From contig AP026542.1 of assembly GCA_026075535.2 (NCBI GenBank), positions 10,354,001 to 10,418,000 of the forward strand: DNA of 64,000 bases, read 5' to 3'. The first letter of the stretch is position 1. Each line of letters starts with the position of its first letter. Shown one piece after another: positions 32,193 through 43,849 of this stretch. The stretch is from Tricholoma matsutake. Lineage: Eukaryota; Basidiomycota; Agaricomycetes; Agaricales; Tricholomataceae. A program made the translations under genes and the position numbers. A model generated the notes under the pieces. The model was not told the DNA's origin. It saw only the letters and a program-made list of their open reading frames with translations, and did not search any database.

Positions 32193-35100
32193 GTGAGTCT
32201 CAAATCCACTCTTTTCCTCAGTTTTCATCTCATCTCTTTCTCCTACAGGCTGCTTACACTCATGTTAACACAGCATATCTTTCTGGCCCTTTACCGGTAC
32301 CCTCTTCTCTTCCAGTCTTGCCATTCCCATTCCATTCCATGCCCTCCTGCAAGACAGAGTTCCTCTGTGTTTGCCTGTCTTGTGCTGCCACAGGTGGTAA
32401 CAATCCTGCTAGAAAACCATTGGGGTGCATATTTCCACTTTCACAGAAACATGCTCATCTTGCTTGCATCAAAGCTGAATGTGATGCTATCAAAGTTCAG
32501 ATGGCACATGTACAGGACACAGGTGTTCCTGACAGAATTTTTTGCCTTGACGCTGATGGATGAAGGCCCTAATATGGAGACTCAACCTGACAAACTGTGG
32601 ACATCACGCCTTGAATATCAGGACAGCTTTACACAGCCTGTTTTCTCCAAAGCCATGCTTATTGCAGATAGTATAGTGGAGAGCATGGCCTGCCTTCCCA
32701 CTGGAATCAACCAGCCTATACATTCAGCTCCTCAACCCCACAATATTTTCCCAACATTGGACCTTAGTCCACCTTCCCAGAAATGTTATGAGCGATGTCT
32801 TGCCAAGAGAGAAAAGCACAGGCACACTGTAAAGGCACACAAGGTTTTGATGAACCTTGAGTAGTGAACGACTGCTTGCTCTGAGAAGCTGTTGACAACC
32901 TTTTCTAACAGACTCAGTCTTCAGACATTGAAATCTGTTGACATGGAATTATCTCTCTTGTGATTGTCACTGGGGAAGGTCACTCAGTGTACAGAGTCTC
33001 TTGATAACCGTAAGGGGGCCATTGGATCAAGTAGATGCACGCCTTCTCGAAGTGCAGGCTCTGGTGCCAACTCTCAACAACAAAGCTTTACATTTTGATA
33101 GTGGTAAGCTATGTTCATAGGTTTCCATTGAAGTCCATACTGATTGCCTTTACTACCGCAGATCACCATTTCAAATTGCCTGTCAACCAGTATGATGATG
33201 TGGCTCAAGTGTCCATGTTTTTGGGTGTTGTGTGTAGCATGATTATGGGTGTCAGCTGCCAGTTTGGAGATCTCATCATGGGCATCCTGTCAATTGTGTT
33301 GTGGCTGGCCTTCAAAAGACAAGGTGCTGCTTCCTTTGTGGGGGTGCGGATCATCAATGGGATTCCTAGGACAATTGACATGGTGTTGTCTAAATTCAAT
33401 CTCGATGGTCAATGTATGGTATATGCTGTCTGTCCCACATGTCATTGCACTTACGAACCCAAATTTGACCTGGGTTCGAACATAGCTGTCTACCCTTCAT
33501 GGTGCTCAAACAAACCCAATCCTGACTCTGACACATGTGACTAGCCTCTACTCCAAGCAACTCCCCACAATGATACAGCCACCATGAAGCCCATCAAGAC
33601 CTTTGTCTATCATCACTTCCATGATTATCTTGCTGGATTACTTTCTTGTCAGGACATTGAAGAACTCATGGACCATTCATGCAATAATCTTATGAGTTCT
33701 ATGAAGGATGGTCCTCTGTTGCTCATCCGGGATGCATTTCAGGCAGAATTCCTCAGAGACTTCAAAGGTCCCATGGGATGACTATTTGTTGACCAAGGAA
33801 ACAAAGGCTGCTATGTCTTCGCATTGAATGTTGATTTCTTCAATGCTGAAAGCCTGACACAGTGCAGGGCACATACCTCATGTGGCATCATATCCTGTGC
33901 ATGTCTCAATCTTCCGCTCAACATATGATACAAACCCAAGAACATGTACCTTTCTATCATCCCTGAGCCAAAGCTTACTGAACTTAATCATTATATATGG
34001 CCAATTGTGAACGATTTGGTCATTTTGTGGGAGCATGGAGTTCACTTCTTGAAAACTGCTACACATGCCTCTGGTTGGAAAACTCGCAGTGCAATTGGTC
34101 TTGTTGTTTGTGATCTTCCTGATGCACAGAAAGTTTCTCAGGCAGCCAGTATCAGCAGCCATTTCTACTGCACTGTTTGCAACTGTTATCATCTAACTAC
34201 CCTAGGCTGCGTCAATTTTGATGCTGCAGATTGGACACCCAAGGATGCCACAGAATTGCATCACCATGCTGAAGAGTGGAAAAATGCACCTACTGTGAAG
34301 GATCAAGAGAAGGCTTTTAAATTGAATGGGATCCGGTGGTCTGAATTATGGCAGTTACCCTACTGGAACCCCCCATGGCAGCTTGTGGTTGATTCAATGC
34401 ATTGCCTTCTGGAGGGACTCACCCAGTTTCATTTTTGAGAAGTCCTCAACCTAACCACTGCATCTGCCAATGATAAGCCAGATGTTGAACCTGCTTTTCA
34501 TTATCCATTTCATTTGCTGGAAGAGCATGAGGCAGCTTTGATGTCAGTGAAGGAGCTCAAACAAATATTGGGGATCCATGCACTGCTCATCTTGCCCATT
34601 GACACTGATGAGTTGTCCATTGAGGAAAGCCTATTGCTTTTGACTGATAAGTTGCTGAGGAGTAACTTGGGTCCACTTTCCTTTGTTGCTCATAATGTTG
34701 GTGCTGTTCCAGCAACAGGTCAAAATGTGAATAATCGACTCAGTGGATCCACACCACTGGGGTGAATTACAAAAGTCTGATGGGCTAATGCATTGGTTGA
34801 TTGGGTAGGCTGTGTTTTCACTCCTCACCTCATATAATTAACAAATTGTATAGTGTAGATCTCAACCCATGACCACAGAGACACCCACTTCACTCAAGAT
34901 TGCTACTCCAGAGGTGATGAAGCATATTCAAGATGTCATTACTAATACTGCTACTCTGTCTTGGTTGAATTTGGTACCTTATAACTTTGGTGATGCTGCT
35001 GCAGGCCCACTGAAGGCAGATGAATGGCGGATGATGACAATGGTCTATATTCCTATTGCCCTGATCAGTCTATGGGGGGATGATGGGACATCTCATCCTG

Positions 35101-36025
35101 CCACTGCCAGATTTAGTCATATTCTTGATCACACAATGGGTTAGTCTCTGCTGTCTCTGTTGCATGCCTACGGACGATGACTGAAGCTCACAGGTCCACT
35201 TTTCATCATTGCATGGCTATGTGGGTCAGCGGTCTTCAGAAAATTCACTCTGGGAGCAATAACCATGTGAATGGCCATATGGCCCTTCACATATATGATT
35301 TTCTCCACCTTTTTGGGCCAGTGCATTCTTGGTGGTGTTTCCCTTTTGAGTGACTGATTGGGAAATTGCTGTGGCTGCCTACCAATCATATGTTTGGTGG
35401 GTCTTTGCCTGTATGTGCTCAATTCAGTTCTGACCACATGTAGGTGAACTTGAGCCCACATTGCTTAAATCCTACATCCGTGCTTCCAAGCTTAGACAAT
35501 GGATTGGCAGACGAGACTGTCCCGATTTCATCAAGGAGTGTAAAACAGTCTTTGACAGGGCCTTTGTGACAGAGAAAGGTAGTGATAGTGTTGATGCACT
35601 GCCTTCCTCTGCATTTGGCCTAGTTCCTCCTGAGTTGCATGGGCTTGTCAAAGACTGCAAAATTGCTCTTCATGCTCGACACCAAATTGGCTGTATTTTT
35701 TTTGCATGCTCATCCACACATCTTGGCAATAGTCTCATTTTATTCTATCCCAGAGGCAATACACACTTAGTATCCATCCCTGGCTCCATCAAGTATATTG
35801 TCTCCTGGATCAGGCGCACTGTTCTATATTGTGCAATGGCAACTTGCAGTGTCACCCAATATTGTCAATCCTTTCTCTTGCTACCCATATTTCAAAGTCA
35901 AGATGTATTCTTCAAAGATGAGTGTTGATCTGGAGGTAGTTCACATTGACTGGGTTGTGTTCCATTTTGCCCAGTGGGAAGTGATGCAAGAACATGCTGT
36001 TATTCTGATTCTCTCTCATGTATGA
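32193..36025 (+). pseudogene. CACTA/EnSpm-like (Tnp2-type) transposase, heavily decayed
   Basis: Motifs of the large basidiomycete Tnp2-like transposase appear in order across several frames: a cysteine-bearing N-terminal part near 32370 (VCLSCAATGG), MVYAVCPTCHCTYEPKFD near 33415, YPSWCSNKPNPDSDTC, KPIKTFVYHHFHDYLAGLL (33587), YVFALNVDFFNAESL, TSCGIISCACLNLPL, YIWPIVNDLVILWEHGVHF, HFYCTVCNCYH, RWSELWQLPYWNPPWQLVVD, and VVDSMHCLLEGLTQFHF near 34390. C-terminal blocks follow: LLKSYIRASKLRQWIGR-like at 35461 and STHLGNSLILFYPRG, ending AVILILSHV at 36023. Stops and shifts are frequent. I could not find CACTA termini, so the element borders are unknown. Confidence 0.85.
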
Positions 36026-36622
36026 TTTCATGTTTTGCTTTCTGATACTTTTTACTACAACTACAGGAGTAGGGCAAATATGAGGCATAGAGCAGATGGT
36101 GGGTAGGTGATGAACAGGTGATGGGTGGGCAATAGGTGGGCAATGAATTCAAAAACCCTCAATATCACTAATTCAGAATTGCATTCCAGCCCAGTTAAAA
36201 ATGTAGCTTAATATTTCCTGTATATTTGGTCCCAGAATCAGGTAAAATATCAATTGTATTCAATACCATAATTATCAGATTAATATCCAATCTCTGGTAT
36301 GACATGAAATCTGAATCCAAGTTTTAACAACCATGAATAATATAAACTGTCCCAAGTGAAGAAATTCTCAATCTTGTGTACATGTAATTTGCACATCTCT
36401 TCATTTTCCTACTGCTGGCTGTTCTTTTGGTTTCTTTTTTATTTGGATCTCAATATGCAGTGGAATCAGATTGAGTATTTTTTATATTTTATACTATTCT
36501 GGATTCATATTTACCATGGACTTGAATATTCTAGACCCCGATGTGTCAGCCACTCAACTTCATAAATAACCCTTTTGGGAAGCCATCATGTTACTAGTGT
36601 AACTAGGCAGCATTCAAGCTCT
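36026..36622. other. AT-rich spacer, no gene seen
   Basis: It contains a short degenerate run of gtgggtaggtgatg/gggtgggcaatagg near 36095-36145. The rest is AT-rich sequence with no convincing frame. Confidence 0.5.
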
Positions 36623-38512
36623 ATGGCTAGTTTCGACGTACCTACTCTCAATGTTCACCTCAATGAGATTTGGCTGCTGCCTCCTGAAGAGATTTTGTGC
36701 CTTTCTGAATTGCTTCCACTGGAATGCCTTCCCCTTGACTATCTCAATCAACTGAGCAACGATGACCAGACTACTGCATATTGAGCATGTCTTCTAGCTT
36801 GGGCAGTTACTGGTGGAACTCAAGTACCTTGAGAACTACAGCTTTGTTCCTGTCTGGCAACCCATAATGGACATGACTCTTTGATCAGTGCTGGAACAGG
36901 AAGTGGAAAAACACTGCCAATTGCCCTGAATCTGCTACTTGATGACCCACCTGATGATTTTATTTCTCTGATGATCTCACCATTGAAGTGCCTTCAGATA
37001 ACTCAAGTCAGTGAAATGCTACTATGCATGGATACATCTACATTTACCTTTCAGCAGGGGAATGACTTCAATAACAAGTATAGAATTCCCACTGTTGCCA
37101 TCAACGATGACACACCACAAGAGGATGTGTATTGGAATGCAAGCCATGTTTATTGTCTTATTTGAGCTTTTGTGAAATCATTTTCCAGGAATATATTCAT
37201 GACTTGAAGGCCCAGAAAGCTGGAATGGCACAACATATCATTGGTACAGTGGAGCAGTTGTTCAAGACATCGGAAGGACATCTCCCATGTCTTGCGATCC
37301 TTATTTGAAACCCTAAGTTTCAGAAATGAATCAAGAGCATCAACATTGATGAAGCCCAGTTCATCCATCTAGCAGGGCTTCCACATTATGGAGATCGTGC
37401 CTTTTGGCCAGCATGGGGTCGGCTGGATGAGCTAAAAGCCATTCTTCCCAACACTGTTCCTTGGAGGGCCTTGTCAGCTATGCTTCTGCCTCACATCTTG
37501 AAGACTGTTGACACAAGAGGCAGAGCAATATATTACCCTGGAGAAAATGTTGGGAATAATGGGAGAAAAAGACACTTTTCACTGGAGAAAAATAAAAGGA
37601 ACCATCAGTAAAAATATGTTATTTTCCCACACTTTGTCCTTTTGGTTGCTACAGGAAAACAACTAATCTGTTTCCAGGAGAAAAACTTGTGAACATTAGG
37701 GGGAAAAAGGTCATTTTCCCACATATTCCCACTTTTTTCTCTGTGGAAAAATAACTAATCTGTTTCTAGGTGAAAAAATTGTGGAAGTCAAAAGAAAAAA
37801 TGTTATTTTCACCAGATATAGATAAAATGTGGAAAAATATATATATTTCCCCTCCATCTTCACCTGATTTTCTCCCAGGAATGGATGAGTTATTTTTGCT
37901 GAGCAAGAGCAAAGAGAAAAGTGTGGGAAAAACAGCATTTCTTTACTGATGGTTCCTTTTATTTTTCCCCAGGGAAAAAGTGTCTTTTTTCCCTATTATT
38001 CCCAACATATTCTCCAGGGTAATATATTGCTCTGCCTCTTGTGTGAAGCCAAAATCCTCCACCCCACGTATATCACTATCAACTCCTCCTCCAACTGGCT
38101 GAACACAACATACGCAACACACCAGCTTGCCTCACATCTTGAAGATCCCAAAAACTACAAGTGTTTTCTCACTAAGCCTTTTGACCTTAGTGCTCAGCCT
38201 CATGTCCTGATCTTTTTTGACAACAAAACTCTTGCCAGCAATGTCATGAAACACCTAGATAAACAGCTGCCTACTGAATACCAATCAACTGGGATTGTGC
38301 GCCACTATCATAGTGGTATGTCTGATGCCTACCTTCAGGTGGTTCATACTGCATTCACTGAGTGCAAGGGATGATGTAGGATTCTTTGTGCAACATCTGA
38401 GGAGTCCATGGTAAGTGTTCTTCAATTGTCTGCCCATTTGAGCTACTCGTGATATAACAACATCAAGGGAGTTGACCTTCCAGCTGAACTTTACACTCCC
38501 CCACATAGTCCT
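36623..38512 (+). pseudogene. RecQ-like DEAD/H-box helicase, interrupted by a MITE
   Basis: The frame starts near MASFDVPTLNVHLNEIWLL. Motif I is LISAGTGSGKTLPIAL (36875). LMISPLKCLQITQ and YRIPTVAINDDTPQEDVY follow, then an exon change near 37160-37190. Motif II reads INIDEAQFIHLAGLPHYG (DEAQ for DEAH), then WGRLDELKAILPNTVPWRAL. The gene is split at KTV by the element 37512-38043 and continues KILHPTYITI, PKNYKCFLTKPFDL, VLIFFDNKTLASNVMKHLD, VRHYHSGMSDAYLQ, CRILCATSEES. It stops near 38488, where a TIR element begins. Motif VI is missing and several TGA/TAG stops are present. Helicases of this type are common in basidiomycete repeat DNA. Confidence 0.85.
37512..38043. mobile_element. MITE with long inverted repeats, 3-bp TSD
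   Basis: The 532-bp element starts CACAAGAGGCAGAGCAATAT and ends with the complement; the inverted repeats extend about 100 bp with few mismatches (tgttgggaataat; ataaaaggaaccatcagta). The flanking tga (37509-37511 and 38044-38046) is duplicated. Removing the element and one tga restores the helicase frame as K-T-V-E-A-K-I-L. It has no coding capacity. A 3-bp TSD fits CACTA or Harbinger relatives, but the ends are not canonical CACTA. Confidence 0.92.
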
Positions 38513-40136
38513 AGAGGAATCCTGGTAGTCCTGGTGGACTGGTAGGATTCCTGGTAGATTCCTGCCAGATTCCTGATGGATTCCTGGTAAATTCCTAGTA
38601 AGACTGAAAAATGCATGTAGGAATTACCAGGATTCCTGGTCTTCCTGGCAAAGTTGTAAAGAATCAAGCAAGTAAAGAATTACCAGGATTCCTGGTGGAT
38701 TCCTGGTGAAGTCACTTGTAGGCATGGTGCTGTGTCATTTGGCAGGGTCATCTCCCCTCCTCGTCGCTGCCTGTGCCATTGTTTCCCCTTTGCCATCATC
38801 ACCAGTGCCATTCCACCTGTGGTCCACCCCCCAAGCAGTTGCTCAAGGGGCTGGAGGCAGGTGGTGTGTTGTTGGCATTGTTGTTGTTGGCATTGTTGTT
38901 GTTGTTGTTATCATCCCCCTCCCTGGTTGTCATCATCATTGTTGTCCCCTCCCCCCATTGTTGTTGTTGTTGTCCCCTCCCCCCATTGTTGTTGTCTTGT
39001 CCCCCCCCTCTCATTCCTCCTCCCCCCTCATCATTTGGTCATCAGCCCTTGTCATTGGCCCTCCATCTGCCATGATCCACCCCCCAAGCAGTTGCTCAAG
39101 GGGCTGGAGGCAGGTGGTGTATTGTCCCTTGTCATCCCTCATCATCATCCATCCAGCACCCCACACTCATGACCCACCCTATGAGCCTCTGCTCGTAGGC
39201 GTGGGGTAGGTGTGTTGTTGGTTTTGGGGAGTCTTAGGGGGGTAGGTGACATGGCATGTGAGAGGGGGAGGGTGGGTTGCCAGGGGCCCTCAGTCCACCA
39301 TTGCCCAATAGATCAGAACTTTGAAAGACAAGAAACAAATCAGTTAGCTTAGAAGAACAAGAAATGAATAAAAAAGAAGAAAAAAAAACTTACCATGGGC
39401 CCAAATGACAATTGCGTTGTTTGGGCCATGCTGTGTCAAAATGTACATTTCGGGCCTTGAAAGAATAAAGATAAATTAGTTAGTTTATGAAAACAAAAAG
39501 CAAATGAAAAAAAACTTATGTAGGGCCCAAATGATGCAGATTGCATCGTTTGGGCTGTGTTCTGTTCAGTCGGCTCATTGGGGGTTGTGGTGATGGCAGA
39601 TAGGGCATGGGAACAGTGGTGGTGGGTGTCCACACAGTGGTGGTAGTGGGAGAGCAGAGAGGTAGGTGGCATCGATGGTGGTGGTGGTGGTGTTGATGGT
39701 GGTGGTGGTGTGTGATGAGCTGGCAGATTTGATGATGCAGCTATGTGCTTTGTCATACACAGCCATGCCAACAGTACCTAGAGTACCTTGTACCTATACC
39801 TCACAAGACCACTTGGTGCAGTGGTTATGTTGTCACTTTAGTATCTGATACCAAGGTCTTGGGTTCAATTTGCTTTGGTAACATTTTTTTTTTTATAAAT
39901 AAATAGTAAGGGTGGGTCCTCCCTTCTCCTCCGAGATTCCTGGTCAGTCCTCTGGGACTCCTGGTCCTGGGAATTCCTGGGAATATACCAGGAAGAGCCC
40001 AATTTACCAGGATTATACCAGGACTTAACCAGGAATCCTACTGGAGGAAAAACAGTCAGGACTGAACCATTTGGTGGACAATGGCTGTGGCAGGGATTAC
40101 CAGGAATCCTCCAGGAATATGTGGGGGAGTGTAAAG
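38489..40136. mobile_element. Low-complexity TIR element with internal aggattcctgg repeats
   Basis: The ends are inverted: CTTTACACTCCCCCACATA at 38489 and its complement ending at 40136, followed inward by diverged aggaatcctggt repeats (38510-38720 and 39935-40115). The interior has GTTGTT-rich DNA (38870-39000), two direct copies of caccccccaagcagttgctc (38827 and 39080), and (GGT)n near 39680. A tRNA-like SINE is nested at about 39795. No clear target duplication and no transposase. Frames in this area are low-complexity artefacts. Confidence 0.6.
39795..39896 (+). repeat. tRNA-derived SINE-like sequence
   Basis: A pol III A box, TGGTGCAGTGG (39814-39824), and a B box, GGGTTCAATTT (39861-39871), lie 36 bases apart, as in a tRNA, and poly-T follows at 39884. 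The tRNA fold is not intact (ctttggta after the B box), so this is a retroposed tRNA-like element or a tRNA pseudogene rather than a working tRNA. Confidence 0.6.
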
Positions 40137-41396
40137 AGCTCCCTAGGTGCAGGGATAGGAGACAACAATGACACACCACCCCCCCCCCCCCCAGCCTCAC
40201 AAGCAACTGCCCATGGGGTGGATGGTGGGTGGAACAATGACAAGGAAGGGGGGTGCATAAACCCCCCCAAAAAACAGATGAAAATGAGCACCAGGGCCCC
40301 ACCACAACCACCCACAGTGACAGACAACACACCACCCCATCCCCAGCCCCATGAGCCACTGCTTGGGGGGTGGATCATGGGTAGAACAACCACAACAACA
40401 CCCAGAAGGAGGAGATGATGCTGCCACAATGACCACCTGCCCCCAGCCTCATTCGTAGGGTGGATAAGGGTGGAACAGCCAGGACAACAGGGGGACAACA
40501 ATTGGGGGACAACAAACAGGAGACACCACCCAGGACCGACCCCCACAACACCTACAAAACTGACACCAACCACAGAATGACACACCACCCACCTCTAGCC
40601 TTGCGAGCAACTGCTCATGGGGTGGATGGTGGGTGGAATGATGACAAGGGGGATGGGAGATGAGAGGAAAGGGAGATGGGGGGGGAGATGACAATGACAC
40701 CCACCTGAGGGGAGGAGGGGAGACCGCAAGGGAGTCATGTATGTAAATAAATATTTGTAGGACTCCCCTCGCACAAGGTGTGAGGGAGGGTGTTTTTTAT
40801 GTAGTTAATTGTATTGTATCCCTCACATTAGATGTGAGGGATGTAGGTAATAAATTTTATTTGATCTTAATTGTGTACTGCTATCAATGACATGATGACT
40901 CCTGCTGGCTGTAAGCATGCCATCTCAACAGTCAACAACAAGGCTACAAAAGCCAAGAAGTGCAGACTCAGCACAGACTTATGTGGACTCTGTGTGGACT
41001 AATGCAGACTCCATGCAGATTAACATGGACTTCATGCCAAATGGGAATGGATTCTTCCTTTGGGTCACCACATGGTTGGAGTCCATGCAGACTTATGTGG
41101 ACTCTGCACAGACTGGGGCAGACTGGGGTGGAGTCCATGCCAAAGGGGGTGTAATTTTTCATTTTGGTCACCAGATGGTCAGACTCCACACAGAGTCCAC
41201 ATAGTCCACACAGATCCATGCAGAACATATGGGGCAGTGTAAATTACTGCTGCTTTGGCTGAATTCAAAGCTCTTCCAGCCTGCTCAGGGAATAACAATT
41301 GGATCTATCATGGATCTGAACATACCACATGAGGGCACAATAGAAGAGCCTTTTGAGGGGTCAGACACAGCTTGGGATAAGCAAGACAATGTGTGA
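40137..41396. repeat. Low-complexity spacer with hairpins and degenerate repeats
   Basis: 40137-40730 repeats phrases such as gcaactgcccatggggtgga and tggatggtgggtggaa, some in both orientations. Two hairpins follow: CCCTCGCAC/GTGTGAGGG near 40767 and ATCCCTCACAT/ATGTGAGGGAT near 40818-40842. 40960-41235 is a run of diverged tgtggactc/atgcagactcc units ending tggggcagtgtaa, like the ends at 40136 and 57833. 41245-41396 shows no gene. Confidence 0.55.
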
Positions 41397-42657
41397 GTGA
41401 CTATTACTACTTCATGGATTCATATAGCTGAATCTGGAGCCTCCAGGTCAGGATCAATTGCACCTGATGTCAACATTCCCACTGAAACCAAGGGAGCCAG
41501 TGTCAAAGGAAGCAGTCACAGTATAGATGATATGTTGGAAGATGAACAGATGGATGTCCATGATGGCCACACTGTCATGATAGAAGGGCTTCAAGATCCT
41601 GCATTGAGGATCATGTACCAGGGATTACCTCATCTTCCATACAAATTTTTCATTCCCTTTTTGTTTTGCTTTGTTGAGATTATTACTGTGCATAGCTGGT
41701 TGTGTAAAGTCAAACCATACAACAGATTGGTCTCTAATGAGACGTCTCATGCTAGATTTGATAGCATATGCAAAAAATTGACAATGGAAGAAACATGGTA
41801 TGTCCTTGTCTTTTTTAGTAATGTTCATGTACTAACATAAATAACAGGCAACTGCTCAAAGCACTTTCTTTCACACAGTTTGGGCAGTATGTGAACACTG
41901 CATGTATTGACCCAAAACAAATATATGCAGAGGAGGGCTGTCTCAAACTAGTCATGACAAGACAGCTCACTGTCAACATCATGATGGGGTCCATCTCTGA
42001 GTCCTTTTTGGTTACACCTGGTTTAGGAGGCCCCAACATGAACCCATGGACTATGCACAAAGTCACAATCACGCCTTTCACACAGGACATGAGGTGAGAC
42101 ACCTTGTTTTGGGGGCAAGCATTACAGTTCCATGTTATTCCTTCTTCTTCTTGTGAGCTGGGTTTTACTTTTACAACACATTCCGAGGATCTCAGTGGTG
42201 GAGCAGAAAAAAGTAAGAGTGAATTTTGGAGACCAGCTCTTTCTGACATGTCTACTGCAGATTATGGCACTCTGAAAAGACAATGTTTGTCAAACATGAA
42301 AATGGTCTCTTCCCCTTTGCTTTCTTGGGAGTTGGATGACATGTACAGTTTGTCAAGAGCTTATGAGGAGAGAAGTGAGTGCACAGTAGTGGTCCTCATC
42401 TTGATTCAACAGTTCTGATCTATGATGGCAGGGGTACAAACACTCATGCAGCATTTAAGTTTTTAGATGCAGACTTTAGGTGTCTGTTATCTTGGCCACT
42501 GTACAAAAACAATGAAGAGGAAGACCCATTAAATGCTGTTGTTTCTGTAGGTTACACCATTTCCAAATATGCCTTGAGGACAGGTAAGAGTAATTTATCA
42601 TCAAATGTATTGTTTGTCATTGTGTTGTCAGTACCAAAAGGGCCTGAATATGGATAG
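41397..42657 (+). pseudogene. Unknown Agaricomycete repeat-associated protein
   Basis: Coding-looking blocks in several frames: RPSVKGSSHSIDDMLED-like (41500), KPYNRLVSNETSHARFDSIC (41712), a probable intron near 41795-41850, IDPKQIYAEEGCLKLVMTRQ (41908), NMNPWTMHKVTITPF, CELGFTFTTHSEDLSGGAEK (42155), SPLLSWELDDMYSLSRAYEE, then YDGRGTNTHAAFKFLDADFR and NAVVSVGYTISKYALRTG, with a second probable intron near 42583. I recall similar hypothetical proteins with YDGR and SV(V/A)GYT motifs in Agaricomycetes but no function. Frameshifts break it. It precedes the Helitron-like protein and may belong to the same element. Confidence 0.45.
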
Positions 42658-43849
42658 ATTGTTTATTGAATATAGCTGAACATCAAATAGCAATGATCTC
42701 AACATAACCATACTCTTGTTGAAAAATAAAAAGAAAAGAAAAAATTAGAGGGAGGGGACCCCTACTTATCATAACTCTTTTGACTCCTATTGACTCTGTG
42801 GTGAAATGTTTATATCTCCTATTTCCTAGACTTGTTACAAACTACAATGAATGCCTTCTTGTTGAATACCTAATGATATTCTCTGCTATACAGTTATGGC
42901 TTCTGTTATTGGCAACAATTGGCTGCTACCAAGTGACCATTTCAGTAAGACCAAGTATGAGCTGTGTACCAAGTTTATCTAATGTTTGTTTCTGTAGGGC
43001 TGTGTTGCATTCAATTATGTAGAATCTGTTGAGAGACCCTGCATGGACCTTTTTGTAGAGATGCAGAGGGTCAGGCAAAAATGTGCAGAATTCAAAACCT
43101 CAACATACTCTTGCTTAGAAAGCTGAATAGAGATTGACAATGTAATTTCAGTTTGTGTGTCAGGCTGATTTAACCTGTATTTGTAGCTGAATTGTGATGT
43201 CAATCCTATTGAAAGTCTTTGCATGGACACATTGGTAATCAAGAAGATCTCTGAAAGTAATGGTACACAGAAAATTAGGCAAAGTCGTGCAGAGTTTAGG
43301 AATTCAACATACTTTTGCCTAGAAGAAAGGGAAGCTAAGGATGTTGTAGGAAAATATTTTTATTTGATGAAGGGATCTATATTAACAAGTAGTTTAACTA
43401 GGGTATGTTTGTTGTAGAACATGGTGGAATCCTGTGTATTAACACAACCTTGCTGTACCAATCCATGTTAGATGGATATTATATGGAATTGCACCATACT
43501 GCAGACTTTGATGGGCTTTTATGTGCTCATCAAGGGTTTGTGATTACAGACTATCTGTTCTTTGCATATCTTGCAATGACACCCAAGTGGTAACAGTGTC
43601 CCATTTAATTGACATTGTTAACAAAATTGTTGAACAAGCAAGATTTGGATATAATAGAATACAACATCTATGACAGATTTCATGATCAACATTGCAAAAA
43701 AAAATAACTGAGAATGTAAGAGTCTGGAACCTGTTTTATTCACATTGTAGCAAAATGCAGGCCTGGTTATGGTTGTTGCACTGTGTCAAATGTGAGCACA
43801 TCCTTCAATGAGTTTTAGAGGTTCAGACACATCTATATCGATTCAGAAT
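42658..43849. repeat. Decayed region with an internal duplication
   Basis: About 43020-43125 and 43200-43335 are related. Both encode a ...ESxxxxCMDxxVxxx...xQKxAEF/xRAEF...STYxCLE pattern (SRAEFRNSTYFCLEEREA at 43284), so an exon-like unit was duplicated. No intact gene. The remainder, including 43590-43850, is AT-rich without a convincing frame. Confidence 0.45.

Noticed and set aside
38706..39209. Long overlapping frames rich in Pro, Val, His and Ser
   Set aside because: They follow GTT/CCC low-complexity DNA in several frames at once and show no domain; I treat them as repeat artefacts.
40071..40700. Several open frames on both strands
   Set aside because: They come from C/A-rich and G/T-rich degenerate repeats; nothing resembles a protein family.
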